From the NCBI RefSeq assembly GCF_009379765.1, contig NZ_WHTD01000088.1, positions 1 to 33,404 on the forward strand: 33,404 nt of DNA, given 5' to 3'. Position 1 is the first letter of the stretch, and the number at the start of each line of letters is the position of its first letter. The DNA is from Actinophytocola sp. (GTDB taxonomy: Bacteria > Actinomycetota > Actinomycetes > Mycobacteriales > Pseudonocardiaceae). The notes below the pieces were generated by a model. That model did no database searches and was not told where the DNA came from. It saw only the letters and a list, made by a program, of their open reading frames with translations. Position numbers and translations under genes: made by a program. Positions 14,654 through 22,706 of the stretch are shown piece by piece.

Positions 14654-15628
14654 GTGCCCGTCGCCGTCTCCGGAAGCATCGCCACCGACCACCTCATGCA
14701 TTTTCCCGGCAGGTTCGCCGAGCAGCTCGTCGCCGAGCAGCTGCACCGGGTCTCGCTGAGCTTCCTCGTCGACGACCTGGTCGTCCGCCGGGGCGGGATC
14801 GGTGCCAACATCGCGTTCGGCATGGCTGTACTCGGCGCGTCCCCGGTGCTGGTCGGCGCCGTCGGCGCCGACTTCGGCGACTACCGGTCCTGGCTCGAGC
14901 GGCACGGCGTCGACTGCTCGGGCGTGCACGTCTCGGAGACCGCGCACACCGCCCGGTTCGTCTGCACCACCGACGACGACATGTGCCAGATCGCGTCGTT
15001 CTACGCAGGCGCCATGGCCGAGGCGCGGCAGATCGAGCTGCACCCGGTCGCCGAGAGGGTCGGCGGGCTGGACCTCGTGCTGATCAGCCCGGACGACCCG
15101 GAGGCGATGCTGCGGCACGCCGACGAGTGCCGGCAGCGCGGCTACGACTTCGCCGCCGACCCGTCGCAGCAGCTGGCCAGGATGGACGGCGGGCAGATCC
15201 GGGCGTTCATCGCCGGCGCGAAGTACCTGTTCAGCAACGACTACGAGTGGGAGCTGCTGCGCCGCAAGACCGGCTGGACCGAGCGCGAGGTGCTCGACCG
15301 GGTCGGCACCCGCATCACGACGCTAGGCGAGAAGGGCGTGGAGATCGTCGACAAGAACGGCACGGAGATCAACGTCAACGCCGTGCCGGAGACTGTGAAG
15401 GCCGACCCCACCGGCGTCGGCGACGCGTTCCGCGCGGGGCTGCTGTCCGGGCTCGAGAAGGGCCTCGGCCTGGAGCGCGCCGCACAGCTCGGTTCCTACA
15501 TCGCGGTGCTGGTGCTCGAGACCGTCGGCCCGCAGGAGTGGGAGTTCGACAAGGCGCTGGCGCTCTCCCGCATCGGCGCCGCCTACGGTCCGGAAGCGGC
15601 CGAGGAGATCGCTCCCATCCTCCCGTAG
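14654..15628 (+). CDS. adoK: Adenosine kinase, PfkB/ribokinase family
   Basis: A PfkB-family sugar/nucleoside kinase of 324 residues. GGIGAN at 47-52 forms the substrate loop. DPTGVGDAFRAG starts at 251, with the catalytic base at Asp257 in the GVGD variant of GAGD that M. tuberculosis AdoK also has. The equal length and the position next to asnB support adenosine kinase (purine salvage, ATP + adenosine to AMP). The GTG start at 14654 has AGGGGAAG five bases upstream. The sequence alone cannot exclude another sugar substrate. The secreted-protein gene follows after 37 bp on the same strand. Confidence 0.85.
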   Translation: MPVAVSGSIATDHLMHFPGRFAEQLVAEQLHRVSLSFLVDDLVVRRGGIGANIAFGMAVLGASPVLVGAVGADFGDYRSWLERHGVDCSGVHVSETAHTARFVCTTDDDMCQIASFYAGAMAEARQIELHPVAERVGGLDLVLISPDDPEAMLRHADECRQRGYDFAADPSQQLARMDGGQIRAFIAGAKYLFSNDYEWELLRRKTGWTEREVLDRVGTRITTLGEKGVEIVDKNGTEINVNAVPETVKADPTGVGDAFRAGLLSGLEKGLGLERAAQLGSYIAVLVLETVGPQEWEFDKALALSRIGAAYGPEAAEEIAPILP

Positions 15629-15665
15629 GTACCGTTTCCGGTGACCTTCTGCTAACTGTGGGTGC

Positions 15666-16496
15666 ATGCGCGCACTCGCTCTCGCTGCTGCCCTGGTGGT
15701 TCTGCTCGCCGGCGTCGCGTCGGCCTCGACCGGACCCTGGCAGCCGGTCGGCTCGGACGTGGCCAGGCCGCTGGACGAGAGCCAGGGCCTGGCCGTGGTC
15801 GAGCGGCCCGGCGGTACGTTCGTCCGGTACACCGGCATCGCGACGGTGCCCCCGGACGTGGCCGCGCGCGGCTGGAACCATGTGGGTGACCCCGGAGCGG
15901 GGCACGGCTACTACGTCGAGCCGTACCAGCGCGACGACCGCGGGGCGAAGCTGTTCCGGGTCGAGGCGCCGGACGGCTCGTGGGCCGAGTACACGCACGC
16001 GCTGGAGCCGTGGGAGGCGTCGAACAACTCGTTCGCCGCGGTCTCGCCGGACGGGCGGTGGATGCTGGCCGGCGAGTGGGGCACGACGGACCGGCTGCTC
16101 GTGCATCCCATGCCCGGCGTCGCGCACACCGACCCCGCGGCGAACCTGCCGTACGCGTCGGCGGTTCGGCTCGACCGGCCGGTGCGGGACATCCAGGGCT
16201 GCGACTTCGTCACCGCGACGCAGTTGCTGTGCTCCTCCGACGACCCCGACGGCTCACTCTTCGGCACCACGAAGCCGCTGCTGCAGGTCGACCTCGCCGC
16301 GCCGGTCGGCGGCTCGGACGTGGCCGGCGCCGTGACCGCGCTGGGCCAGCTGCCGCTGGAGAGCGCGTGCGGTGGCGAGTTCGAGGCCGAGGGCATCGAC
16401 TACGACGAGCGCGACGGCACGCTGCGGGTGGTCGTGCTGTCGCCGAGCGTCTGCGTGGCGTTCGACAGCAAGACGTGGCGCTTCCGGCGGAGCTGA
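15666..16496 (+). CDS. Secreted protein of unknown function
   Basis: A 276-residue protein with a Sec-type signal peptide (MRALALAAALVVLLAGVASA, cleavage near residue 20) and no other membrane segment. The mature part is rich in aromatic and acidic residues and contains repeated blade-like stretches such as AAVSPDGRWMLAGEWGTTDRLLVHPM and YDERDGTLRVVVL, suggesting a beta-propeller-like fold. Four cysteines (IQGCDF, LLCSSD, ESACGGEF, PSVCVAF) could form two disulfides. ATG at 15666 is the start because the signal peptide begins there; only GTGGGTG precedes it. Function not recognised. A minisatellite begins 44 bp after its stop. Confidence 0.75.
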   Translation: MRALALAAALVVLLAGVASASTGPWQPVGSDVARPLDESQGLAVVERPGGTFVRYTGIATVPPDVAARGWNHVGDPGAGHGYYVEPYQRDDRGAKLFRVEAPDGSWAEYTHALEPWEASNNSFAAVSPDGRWMLAGEWGTTDRLLVHPMPGVAHTDPAANLPYASAVRLDRPVRDIQGCDFVTATQLLCSSDDPDGSLFGTTKPLLQVDLAAPVGGSDVAGAVTALGQLPLESACGGEFEAEGIDYDERDGTLRVVVLSPSVCVAFDSKTWRFRRS

Positions 16497-16539
16497 GCGG
16501 GGCACCTGGCAGGACGCCGCTGGCCTCCGTTGTGGCGTC

Positions 16540-16818
16540 GTGACGGGTCGACTCGGCGATGTGGCGGGTCGACTCGGCGGCGTGGCGGGTCGACCCGGCG
16601 ACGTGAGGGGACGGCACGGCGATGTGGCGGGACGACACGACGACGTGAGGGGGACGACACGGCGGCGTGGCGTGGCGGTGCGACATGGCGACGCCGCGGG
16701 ACGACTCGGCGACGTGGCGGGTCGACATGGCGGCGTGACGGGTCGACTCGGCGACGTGACGGGACGACTCGGCGACGTGAGGGGACGACATGGCGGCGTG
16801 GCGGGGCGACACTGCTAC
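16540..16818. repeat. 21-bp minisatellite, about 13 tandem units
   Basis: Tandem units of the form GTGRCGGGTCGACTCGGCGAY start at 16540, 16561, 16582, 16603, 16624, 16645, 16672, 16693, 16714, 16735, 16756, 16777 and 16798. The unit at 16645 is 22 bp and five extra bases precede the unit at 16672. Units differ at a few fixed positions (ACTCG/ACATG/ACACG, GAC/GGC). The array fills the gap between the secreted-protein gene and asnB, which converge. Both strands stay open because 21 is divisible by three, but the predicted heptapeptide-repeat ORFs have no supported start and I treat the region as non-coding. Confidence 0.85.
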
Positions 16819-16864
16819 GCCACGGGTGGCTCGGCCGGGGAGGGGTGGGGTGGGGGGATGCGGG

Positions 16865-18790
16865 TCAGAGTTTGACGGGGTAGTGCGGTTCCGGGATCCG
16901 GGGCTGGATGCGGTGCTCGATGAAGATGCCGTGCCAGAGCATGTAGACGAGCAGCGCCCAGATCCGCCGGCTGTGGTCGAGCGTGCCCGCCCGGTGCTCC
17001 TCCAGCAGGCGCAGCACCGCGTTCTTGTCGATCTCCTCGTCCGTCTGGGACTTGAGGACGATCTGGCGGGCCCAGTCGTACATCTCCTCGCGCAGCCACA
17101 GGCGGATCGGGACCGGGAAGCCCAGCTTGCGGCGGTTGAGCACGTGCCCGGGCACGATCTCGCGCAGCGCCTGGCGCAGCGCGTACTTCGTCGTCTCCTT
17201 GGTGATCTTCTGGTCGAGCGGGATCTTCGCCGCCACCTTGAACACCTCGGTGTCCAGGAACGGCACCCGCAGCTCCAGCGAGTTCGCCATCGTCACCTTG
17301 TCGGCCTTGACCAGGATGTCGCCGCGCAGCCAGGTGAACAGGTCCACGTGCTGCATGCGGGTCACCGGGTCCCAGCCCCGCGACTCGCGGTACGGGCCCG
17401 CCGTGATGTCCATGTGGCTGACGCGGTCGTCGAAGGTCCGCAGCACCGAACGCAGCTGGTCGTCGCGGAAGATGCGGGCGTTGCCGTAGTAACGCTGCTC
17501 GAGGTCCAGCGCGCCGCGGCGCAGCAGGTCCTTGCCGCGGGTGCCCTCCGGGATCTTCGTCGACAGCGAGCCCATCGCCCGCCGCAGCGCCCCCGGCACC
17601 TTCTCGAACGCCGCCAGCGAAAGCGGCTCCCGGTAGATCGTGTAGCCGCCGAACAGCTCGTCGGCGCCCTCACCGGACAGCACGACCTTCACGTGCCGGC
17701 GGGCCTCGCGCGCGATGAACCACAGCGGCACCAGCGCCGGGTCGGCGACCGGGTCGTCGAGATACCAGACGATGAGCGGCAGCGCCTCCATCATCTCCTC
17801 GGGCCCGACCGTGCGGACGACGTGCTTGACGCCGATCGCGGCCGCGGACTCCGCCGCCACGTCCACCTCGGAGTAGCCCTCGCGCTCGAACCCCGTGGTG
17901 AACGTCACCAGGTTCGGGTTGTGCTCCCGGGCGAGCGCGGCGATGGCCGTCGAGTCGATACCGCCGGACAGGAACGAGCCGACCGTCACGTCCGCGCGCA
18001 TGTGCTTGGCCACCGAGTCGCGCATGACGTCGGCGATCTCGGTGTACAGCCGCTCCGGGGACTCCTTGCGCAGCGGCGTCGGCCGGAACGTGTGGAAGAA
18101 GTACCGGTCGGTGACCAGGCGCCCACCGGGGGAGATGGTGAACGACATGCCCGACTCGATCCGCCGGATCTCCTGGTGCATCGACTCCGGCTCCGGCACG
18201 TACTGCAGCGTCAGGTAGTGCTGCAGCGCGGTCCGGTCCAGCGTCGAGGGCACCCGCAGCCGCGGCGCCAGCTCGAGGAGCGCCTTCTTCTCGCTCGAGA
18301 ACGCCACTCCGCCGGGGCCGGCCGAGTAGAACAGCGGCTTGATGCCGAACGGGTCACGCGCGCCGAACACGACGCGGCGCCGCCAGTCCCAGATGAGGAA
18401 CGAGAACATGCCGCGCAGCTTCGACACCGCGGCCTGGCCGAGGTAGTGGTACAGCGCGACGATGACCTCGCCGTCGCCGTGCGTGCGCATGGTCGCGCCG
18501 TGCTGCTCGATCAGCTCCTGGCGCAGCTCGAGGTAGTTGTAGATCTCCCCGTTGAACAGCAGCGTGTAGCGCTCCTGCACGCCTTCCGGGCTCCAGTGCA
18601 GCGGCTGGTGGGAGTGGTCGACGTCGATGATGGACAGCCGGTTGAAGCCGAACACCACCTCGTCGCCGGCCCAGGTGCCGGTCTCGTCGGGACCGCGATG
18701 CCGCTGGCAGCGCATCGCGTGGGCGACCGCGTCCCGGCTCGCGCCGGCATCGGCTTCGGTGGGGCAGACCAGGCCAAGCAGACCGCACAC
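16865..18790 (-). CDS. asnB: Glutamine-hydrolysing asparagine synthetase
   Basis: Makes an amide (asparagine, or a cell-wall amidation in some actinobacteria) using glutamine and ATP. The 641-residue product has an N-terminal class II glutaminase with Cys2 (MCGLLGLV), Arg51, NGEIYNY at 80-86 and Asp106 in GDGE, then the synthetase domain with the pyrophosphate loop SGGIDS at 275-280 and GEGADELFGGY. Corynebacterial LtsA, in the same position beside ctaC, modifies peptidoglycan rather than making free asparagine, so this function is open. The GTG at 18790 must be the start because Cys2 is needed. GGAG lies only two bases before it, unusually close. It diverges from ctaC. Confidence 0.93.
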   Translation of the reverse strand: MCGLLGLVCPTEADAGASRDAVAHAMRCQRHRGPDETGTWAGDEVVFGFNRLSIIDVDHSHQPLHWSPEGVQERYTLLFNGEIYNYLELRQELIEQHGATMRTHGDGEVIVALYHYLGQAAVSKLRGMFSFLIWDWRRRVVFGARDPFGIKPLFYSAGPGGVAFSSEKKALLELAPRLRVPSTLDRTALQHYLTLQYVPEPESMHQEIRRIESGMSFTISPGGRLVTDRYFFHTFRPTPLRKESPERLYTEIADVMRDSVAKHMRADVTVGSFLSGGIDSTAIAALAREHNPNLVTFTTGFEREGYSEVDVAAESAAAIGVKHVVRTVGPEEMMEALPLIVWYLDDPVADPALVPLWFIAREARRHVKVVLSGEGADELFGGYTIYREPLSLAAFEKVPGALRRAMGSLSTKIPEGTRGKDLLRRGALDLEQRYYGNARIFRDDQLRSVLRTFDDRVSHMDITAGPYRESRGWDPVTRMQHVDLFTWLRGDILVKADKVTMANSLELRVPFLDTEVFKVAAKIPLDQKITKETTKYALRQALREIVPGHVLNRRKLGFPVPIRLWLREEMYDWARQIVLKSQTDEEIDKNAVLRLLEEHRAGTLDHSRRIWALLVYMLWHGIFIEHRIQPRIPEPHYPVKL

Positions 18791-18887
18791 GTCTCCGGCA
18801 CAACCTCTCGCGTCGAGTGCTCGTCAAGCCCAAGTATGGCGGCTGCGGACACGGGCGCCCCTACGCGGTGTGGCCTGGCTCGCTCGG

Positions 18888-18893
18888 CTAGGC
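18888..18893 (+). promoter_or_regulatory. Possible -10 element of ctaC
   Basis: TAGGCT fits TANNNT about 40 bases before the ctaC start, upstream of its strong GAGGAGGGG ribosome site. No clear -35. The 142-bp gap to asnB must hold both promoters. Confidence 0.3.
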
Positions 18894-18932
18894 TCCCGGC
18901 CTAGATCATGGATGTCTGAGGAGGGGCGCGCA

Positions 18933-19901
18933 GTGGGCAACAAGAGGCGCACACCGGCTACCCGGTTGGCCGGTCTGGCCGGACTCGTCGGCCTGGTCTC
19001 CCTCACCGTGTCGGGCTGCTCGGCGGGCGACGTGCTGCGCTTCGGCTGGCCGGACGGCGTGACCCCGCAGTCGGACCGGATGCGTGACTTCTGGAGCTGG
19101 TCGGTCGTCGCCTCGCTCGCCGTGGGCGTGCTCGTGTGGGTCCTGATCCTGTGGCCCGTGGTCGCGCACCGCAAGCGCGGCGACACGCTGCCCAAGCAGT
19201 TCCAGTACAACCACTTCCTCGAGTTCGTCTACACGGGCATCCCGTCGATCATCGTGGTGGTGCTCTTCTACTTCACGATCACGACGCAGAACTACGTCCT
19301 GGCCGAGGATGCGCCCGAGGACGTCGACGTCAACGTGAACGTGCTGGCGTTCCAGTGGAACTGGCAGTTCGAGTACGAGTCGTACAAGGACACCTCCGGC
19401 GCCACGGTCGCGCCGCGCACGCCCGAGGGTCCGCTCGTCACCACCGTCGGCAGCACGACGGAGATCCCGCTGCTCGTCCTGCCCACACAGAGCCAGATCC
19501 ACTACACGCTGCGCGCCCGCGACGTGATCCACTCGTTCTTCGTGCCGGAGTTCAACTTCAAGCGGGACGTCTTCCCGTACCCGGAGAAGAACAACCAGGA
19601 CGACACGTTCCAGAACTCGATCGACCGCGAGGGCTCGTTCGTCGGCCGGTGCGCCGAGCTGTGCGGCACCTACCACTCCGGGATGAACTTCGAGGTCCGG
19701 GCGCTGAACCCGGACCGGTTCGACCGGTACATGGTCCTGCGCAGGTCGGCCAACGAGAACACCGGCCAGCCGTACACGGCGGCCGAGGCGCTGGCCCGGC
19801 TGGGCGAGGAGGACTCGAGCTGCGGTGACCTGTGCAGCCCGACGGCCACCACCACCTCGCCGTTCAACAGCGACCGGACGACCCGCACGTCGTCCAAGTG
19901 A
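18933..19901 (+). CDS. ctaC: Cytochrome aa3 oxidase subunit II
   Basis: The CuA-carrying subunit of the aa3 oxidase within the bcc-aa3 supercomplex. The 322-residue precursor has a lipoprotein signal peptide ending in LTVSGC (lipid on Cys29), two membrane helices (about 53-78 and 95-117), QWNWQFEY at 141-148, and the CuA site His200, Cys240, Glu242, Cys244, His248 and Met251 in GRCAELCGTYHSGM. GTG at 18933 follows GAGGAGGGG and gives a proper signal peptide; longer in-frame starts do not. The C-terminal 40 residues are Thr/Ser-rich. ctaF follows after 33 bp. Subunit I (ctaD) is not in the window. Confidence 0.96.
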   Translation: MGNKRRTPATRLAGLAGLVGLVSLTVSGCSAGDVLRFGWPDGVTPQSDRMRDFWSWSVVASLAVGVLVWVLILWPVVAHRKRGDTLPKQFQYNHFLEFVYTGIPSIIVVVLFYFTITTQNYVLAEDAPEDVDVNVNVLAFQWNWQFEYESYKDTSGATVAPRTPEGPLVTTVGSTTEIPLLVLPTQSQIHYTLRARDVIHSFFVPEFNFKRDVFPYPEKNNQDDTFQNSIDREGSFVGRCAELCGTYHSGMNFEVRALNPDRFDRYMVLRRSANENTGQPYTAAEALARLGEEDSSCGDLCSPTATTTSPFNSDRTTRTSSK

Positions 19902-19934
19902 CGGTTCGGCCGGTTTTTCGAGAGTGAGGACAGC

Positions 19935-20336
19935 ATGAAGGTCGAAGCCAGGCTCTTCGACGTGACGACCGCGTTCTTCTTCCTGGCCGCGATCGTCTAC
20001 GGGTTCTGGGCCAAGGAGCCGGTCGGGCTCGTCGGCCTGATCCTCACCGGCGGGCTGTCGCTGATCATCGGCTCCTACTTCCACTTCGTCGCGCGACGCG
20101 TGGAGCGGCGTCCCGAGGACAACCCGGAAGCCGAGATCTCCGACGGCGCGGGGGAGGTCGGGTTCTTCAGCGCCGGCTCGTACTGGCCGGTGATGATCGC
20201 CGGGTCGGCCGGTTTGACCGCGCTCGCGCTCGCGTTCTGGCAGGTCTGGCTGCTGGTGATCGCGCTGGCGCTGGTGCTGATCGCGGTCGGTGGGCTCGTG
20301 TTCGAGTACCACACGCGGCCCAACGCGACCGACTGA
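19935..20336 (+). CDS. ctaF: Cytochrome c oxidase subunit IV (actinobacterial type)
   Basis: A 133-residue small subunit of the actinobacterial aa3 oxidase. It has four hydrophobic helices: FFFLAAIVYGFWA, VGLVGLILTGGLSLIIGSYFHF, YWPVMIAGSAGLTALALAFW and VWLLVIALALVLIAVGGLVFEY. Between helices 2 and 3 is the charged loop RRVERRPEDNPEAEISDGAGEVGFFS, characteristic of this family. ATG at 19935 has GAGG about eight bases upstream. It is transcribed with ctaC and ends at a hairpin facing trpD. Confidence 0.94.
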   Translation: MKVEARLFDVTTAFFFLAAIVYGFWAKEPVGLVGLILTGGLSLIIGSYFHFVARRVERRPEDNPEAEISDGAGEVGFFSAGSYWPVMIAGSAGLTALALAFWQVWLLVIALALVLIAVGGLVFEYHTRPNATD

Positions 20337-20354
20337 TCGTTCTGGTTCCTGGCG

Positions 20355-20381
20355 GAGGGGTGGGCCCGTGGCCCGCCCCTC
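20355..20381. terminator. Bidirectional terminator between ctaF and trpD
   Basis: GAGGGGTGGGC (20355-20365) pairs with GCCCGCCCCTC (20371-20381), one G-U wobble, loop CCGTG. It lies 18 bases after the ctaF stop and 15 bases after the trpD stop, so it can end both converging genes. Confidence 0.75.
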
Positions 20382-20396
20382 CTCGTTCGTCCGTCG

Positions 20397-21461
20397 TCAG
20401 GTCGCGGTGGCCAGGTTCTGGTCGCGCAGGGTGTTCGACAGGCTGATCCAGCTCGTCAGCAGGTCGGCCGCCCGGCCCGAGTCGATGGCCTGCGTCGCCG
20501 ACTCCATGCCGGCCCGCAGGTCCGCCGTCAGGTCGTTCGTCAGGCCCCTGAACGCCGCGATCGCGCCCGCCGCGTTCAGCAGGACCGTGTCGCGCACCGG
20601 GCCGGCTGTGCCGCCGACCAGCCTGCGCAGCACCTCGGCGTTCTTCGCCGCCTCGCCGCCGGCCAGGTCGTGGGCGCCGCTCGGGGCCAGGCCAAGGGCC
20701 CTCGGGTCGATCTTGTCCACGCGCACCGTGCCGCCCGAGACCACCCAGGCCGTCGTCGTGGTGGTGGTCGTGATCTCGTCCAGCCCGTCGTCCCCGCGGA
20801 CCACCAGCACGCTGAAGCCCCGGCTCGCGAGAACCTCGGCCACGACCGGCGCCAGGCGCTCCTGCGCACAGCCCACCAGGGCCGACGTCGGCTGGGCCGG
20901 GTTGGTCAGCGGGCCCAGGATGTTGAACGCGGTCGGGATGCCGATCTCGCTGCGGGTCGGGCCCGCGTGCCGCAGCGCGGGGTGGAACGCCGGCGCGAAG
21001 CAGAACCCGATACCGAGCTCCCGCACGCACTCGGCGACCGCCTCGGGGGGCAGGGCGATGGCCACCCCGAGCGCCTCCAGCACGTCGGCCGAACCACACC
21101 TGGACGATGCGGCTCGGTTGCCGTGCTTGACCACCGGGACCCCGGCCGCGGCCGTGACCAGGGCACTCATCGTCGAGATGTTGACCGTGCCGGCCTGGTC
21201 ACCGCCGGTGCCGACGACGTCCGCGCCCGGTGTGTCGATGCGCACCCGGACGGCGTGCGACAGCATGGCCTCGGCCATCCCGGCCACCTCGGCCGCGGTC
21301 TCGCCCTTGGCCCGCAGCGCGACGGCGAACGCGCCGATCTGGGACGGGGTGGCCGAGCCGGCCATGATCTCGTTCATCGCCCACGACGTGTCGCCGGTCG
21401 TGAGGTCGGTGCCGGCCACCAGCTGGTTGAGCAGCGCCGGCCAGGTCGGTGTGGAGGACAC
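20397..21461 (-). CDS. trpD: Anthranilate phosphoribosyltransferase
   Basis: Transfers phosphoribose from PRPP to anthranilate, the second step of tryptophan synthesis. The 354-residue product has the PRPP loop VVGTGGDQAGTVNISTMSA (84-88 core), KHGNRAASSRCGSADVLEALG, and NILGPLTNPA. The strand usually written as GLDEITTTGPT in relatives reads GLDEI followed by seven threonines (codons at 20751-20771), a local expansion. GTG at 21461 has AGGGGTGA upstream. The gene starts seven bases after the receiver-like gene, so the two are one operon lying inside the oxidase cluster on the opposite strand. Confidence 0.95.
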   Translation of the reverse strand: MSSTPTWPALLNQLVAGTDLTTGDTSWAMNEIMAGSATPSQIGAFAVALRAKGETAAEVAGMAEAMLSHAVRVRIDTPGADVVGTGGDQAGTVNISTMSALVTAAAGVPVVKHGNRAASSRCGSADVLEALGVAIALPPEAVAECVRELGIGFCFAPAFHPALRHAGPTRSEIGIPTAFNILGPLTNPAQPTSALVGCAQERLAPVVAEVLASRGFSVLVVRGDDGLDEITTTTTTTAWVVSGGTVRVDKIDPRALGLAPSGAHDLAGGEAAKNAEVLRRLVGGTAGPVRDTVLLNAAGAIAAFRGLTNDLTADLRAGMESATQAIDSGRAADLLTSWISLSNTLRDQNLATAT

Positions 21462-21468
21462 GATCGAA

Positions 21469-21876
21469 TCACCCCTGATAGACGGGGAGCTGCTTGTTGC
21501 GCAGCACGTCGGCGACGGTCTCGGCGGCGGCCAGCGGGTCGAGCGGGTGCACGAGCACCGCGTCGGCCTGTGACCAGGTCGCGAGCCATCGGTCGTCCTT
21601 GCGCCGGATCGCGATCACGATCGGGGGGCAGGCGTCGATCTCGTGCTTGAGCTGGCGGCACAGCCCGATGCCGCCCGTAGGCTGCGACTCGCCGTCGAGG
21701 ATCGCCAGGTCGACGGTGCCGCTGTCCATCTCCATCAACACCTCGGAGATGGTGGCGGCCTCCTGGTACTCGACGCGGCCGATGTCGGCGGCGGGACGGC
21801 GGCCGACGGCTGTGACGATGGTCTCGCGGACCTCGGGCCGGTGACTGAACACCAGGATCTTCAGCGGCGAGCTCAT
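21469..21876 (-). CDS. Atypical response-regulator receiver domain protein
   Basis: A 135-residue stand-alone receiver-like domain without an output domain. The phosphoacceptor-like Asp61 lies in VDLAILDGESQPTGGIGLCRQL. The usual N-terminal acidic pair is missing (ILVFSHRPEVRE, Ser11-His12-Arg13 there), and the conserved Lys of beta-5 is replaced in AVLVHPLDP (His110). Mg2+ binding and phosphorylation are therefore unlikely, and a phosphorylation-independent adaptor role is possible. ATG at 21876 has GGAGG nine bases upstream. It forms an operon with trpD and diverges from ctaE across 169 bp. No partner kinase is in the window. Confidence 0.8.
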   Translation of the reverse strand: MSSPLKILVFSHRPEVRETIVTAVGRRPAADIGRVEYQEAATISEVLMEMDSGTVDLAILDGESQPTGGIGLCRQLKHEIDACPPIVIAIRRKDDRWLATWSQADAVLVHPLDPLAAAETVADVLRNKQLPVYQG

Positions 21877-21972
21877 GATGGGCGTCCTCCGGCGGAAACG
21901 AGACGAGACCAAGCCCAGGTCCGGACCACCAGATGCTATCCGCCTCACCAAGATCGGCGGCAGCCGGTCGGG

Positions 21973-22029
21973 GATCGGTCGAGCACCCGCGACGCGCCGT
22001 GGACCCGATCGGTCCAGCGGGGACCGGTC
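21973..22029. promoter_or_regulatory. Repeated GAYCGGTC sites upstream of ctaE
   Basis: GATCGGTC at 21973-21980 and 22007-22014, and the palindrome GACCGGTC at 22022-22029. The last two form the arms of an imperfect inverted repeat centred on AGCGG, with inner arms GGTCC and GGACC. The set covers the expected -35 region of the ctaE promoter and could bind a regulator. Confidence 0.4.
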
Positions 22030-22033
22030 AGGC

Positions 22034-22039
22034 AATAAT
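22034..22039 (+). promoter_or_regulatory. Putative -10 of a leaderless ctaE transcript
   Basis: AATAAT ends six bases before the GTG start of ctaE, which has no ribosome site. It is one of few AT-rich hexamers in the gap. The inverted repeat at 22007-22029 overlaps the upstream promoter region. Confidence 0.45.
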
Positions 22040-22045
22040 GCCCGC

Positions 22046-22648
22046 GTGACGACAGCATCGCCTTCCATCAGCCAGCGCGTGCACTCGCTGAACCGTCCCA
22101 ACATGGTCAGCGTCGGCACGATTGTCTGGCTGGCCAGCGAGCTGATGTTCTTCGCCGGCCTGTTCGCCATGTTCTTCACGGTCAAGGCGCAGAACGACGC
22201 GGAGCACTGGCCGCCGCCGCCCGTCCATCTCGACGTGTCGTACGCGCTCGTTGTCACGATCGTGCTCGTCGCCTCGTCATTCACATGTCAGATGGGTGTG
22301 TTCGCGGCGGAGCGGGGTGACGTGTTCGGGCTGCGGCGCTGGTACACGATCACGTTGATCATGGGTGCGATCTTCGTGCTCGGCCAGGCCAACGAGTACC
22401 GCACGCTGATCTCCGAGGGCACCACCATCCCCTCCTCCGCCTACGGGACGGTGTTCTACCTGACCACGGGCTTCCACGGGTTGCACGTGACCGGCGGGCT
22501 GATCGCCTTCGTGTACTTGCTCACCCGCACCAAGCTGAGCAAGTTCACCCCGGCCCAGGCCACCTCGGCCATCGTCGTGTCCTACTACTGGCACTTCGTC
22601 GACGTCGTGTGGATCGGCCTGTTCAGCGTTATCTACTTCGTGAAGTGA
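22046..22648 (+). CDS. ctaE: Cytochrome aa3 oxidase subunit III
   Basis: A 200-residue, five-helix subunit III of the haem-copper oxidase. Family features include NRPNMVSVGTIVWLASELMFFAGLFAMFF, the acidic ExxF-type helix start WLASELMFF, TTGFHGLHVTGGL, and SYYWHFVDVVWIGLFSVIYF near the C-terminus. GTG at 22046 is the start. It appears leaderless, with AATAAT as -10. qcrC begins 58 bp later, so ctaE-qcrC-qcrA-qcrB form one operon, as in other actinobacteria where the aa3 oxidase works attached to the bcc complex. Confidence 0.95.
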   Translation: MTTASPSISQRVHSLNRPNMVSVGTIVWLASELMFFAGLFAMFFTVKAQNDAEHWPPPPVHLDVSYALVVTIVLVASSFTCQMGVFAAERGDVFGLRRWYTITLIMGAIFVLGQANEYRTLISEGTTIPSSAYGTVFYLTTGFHGLHVTGGLIAFVYLLTRTKLSKFTPAQATSAIVVSYYWHFVDVVWIGLFSVIYFVK

Positions 22649-22706
22649 TGTTGGGCTGACCGTGACCCACCAAGCCCGAACTGACACACCAGGGGTTGCC
22701 GCACAG

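Noticed and set aside
16210..16812. Minus-strand ORF encoding heptapeptide repeats of the SRHVAES type
   Set aside because: It arises from the 21-bp minisatellite, which opens frames on both strands, and then continues antisense to the secreted-protein gene.
16540..16818. CRISPR array
   Set aside because: Units are contiguous 21-mers without spacers, and no cas genes are present.
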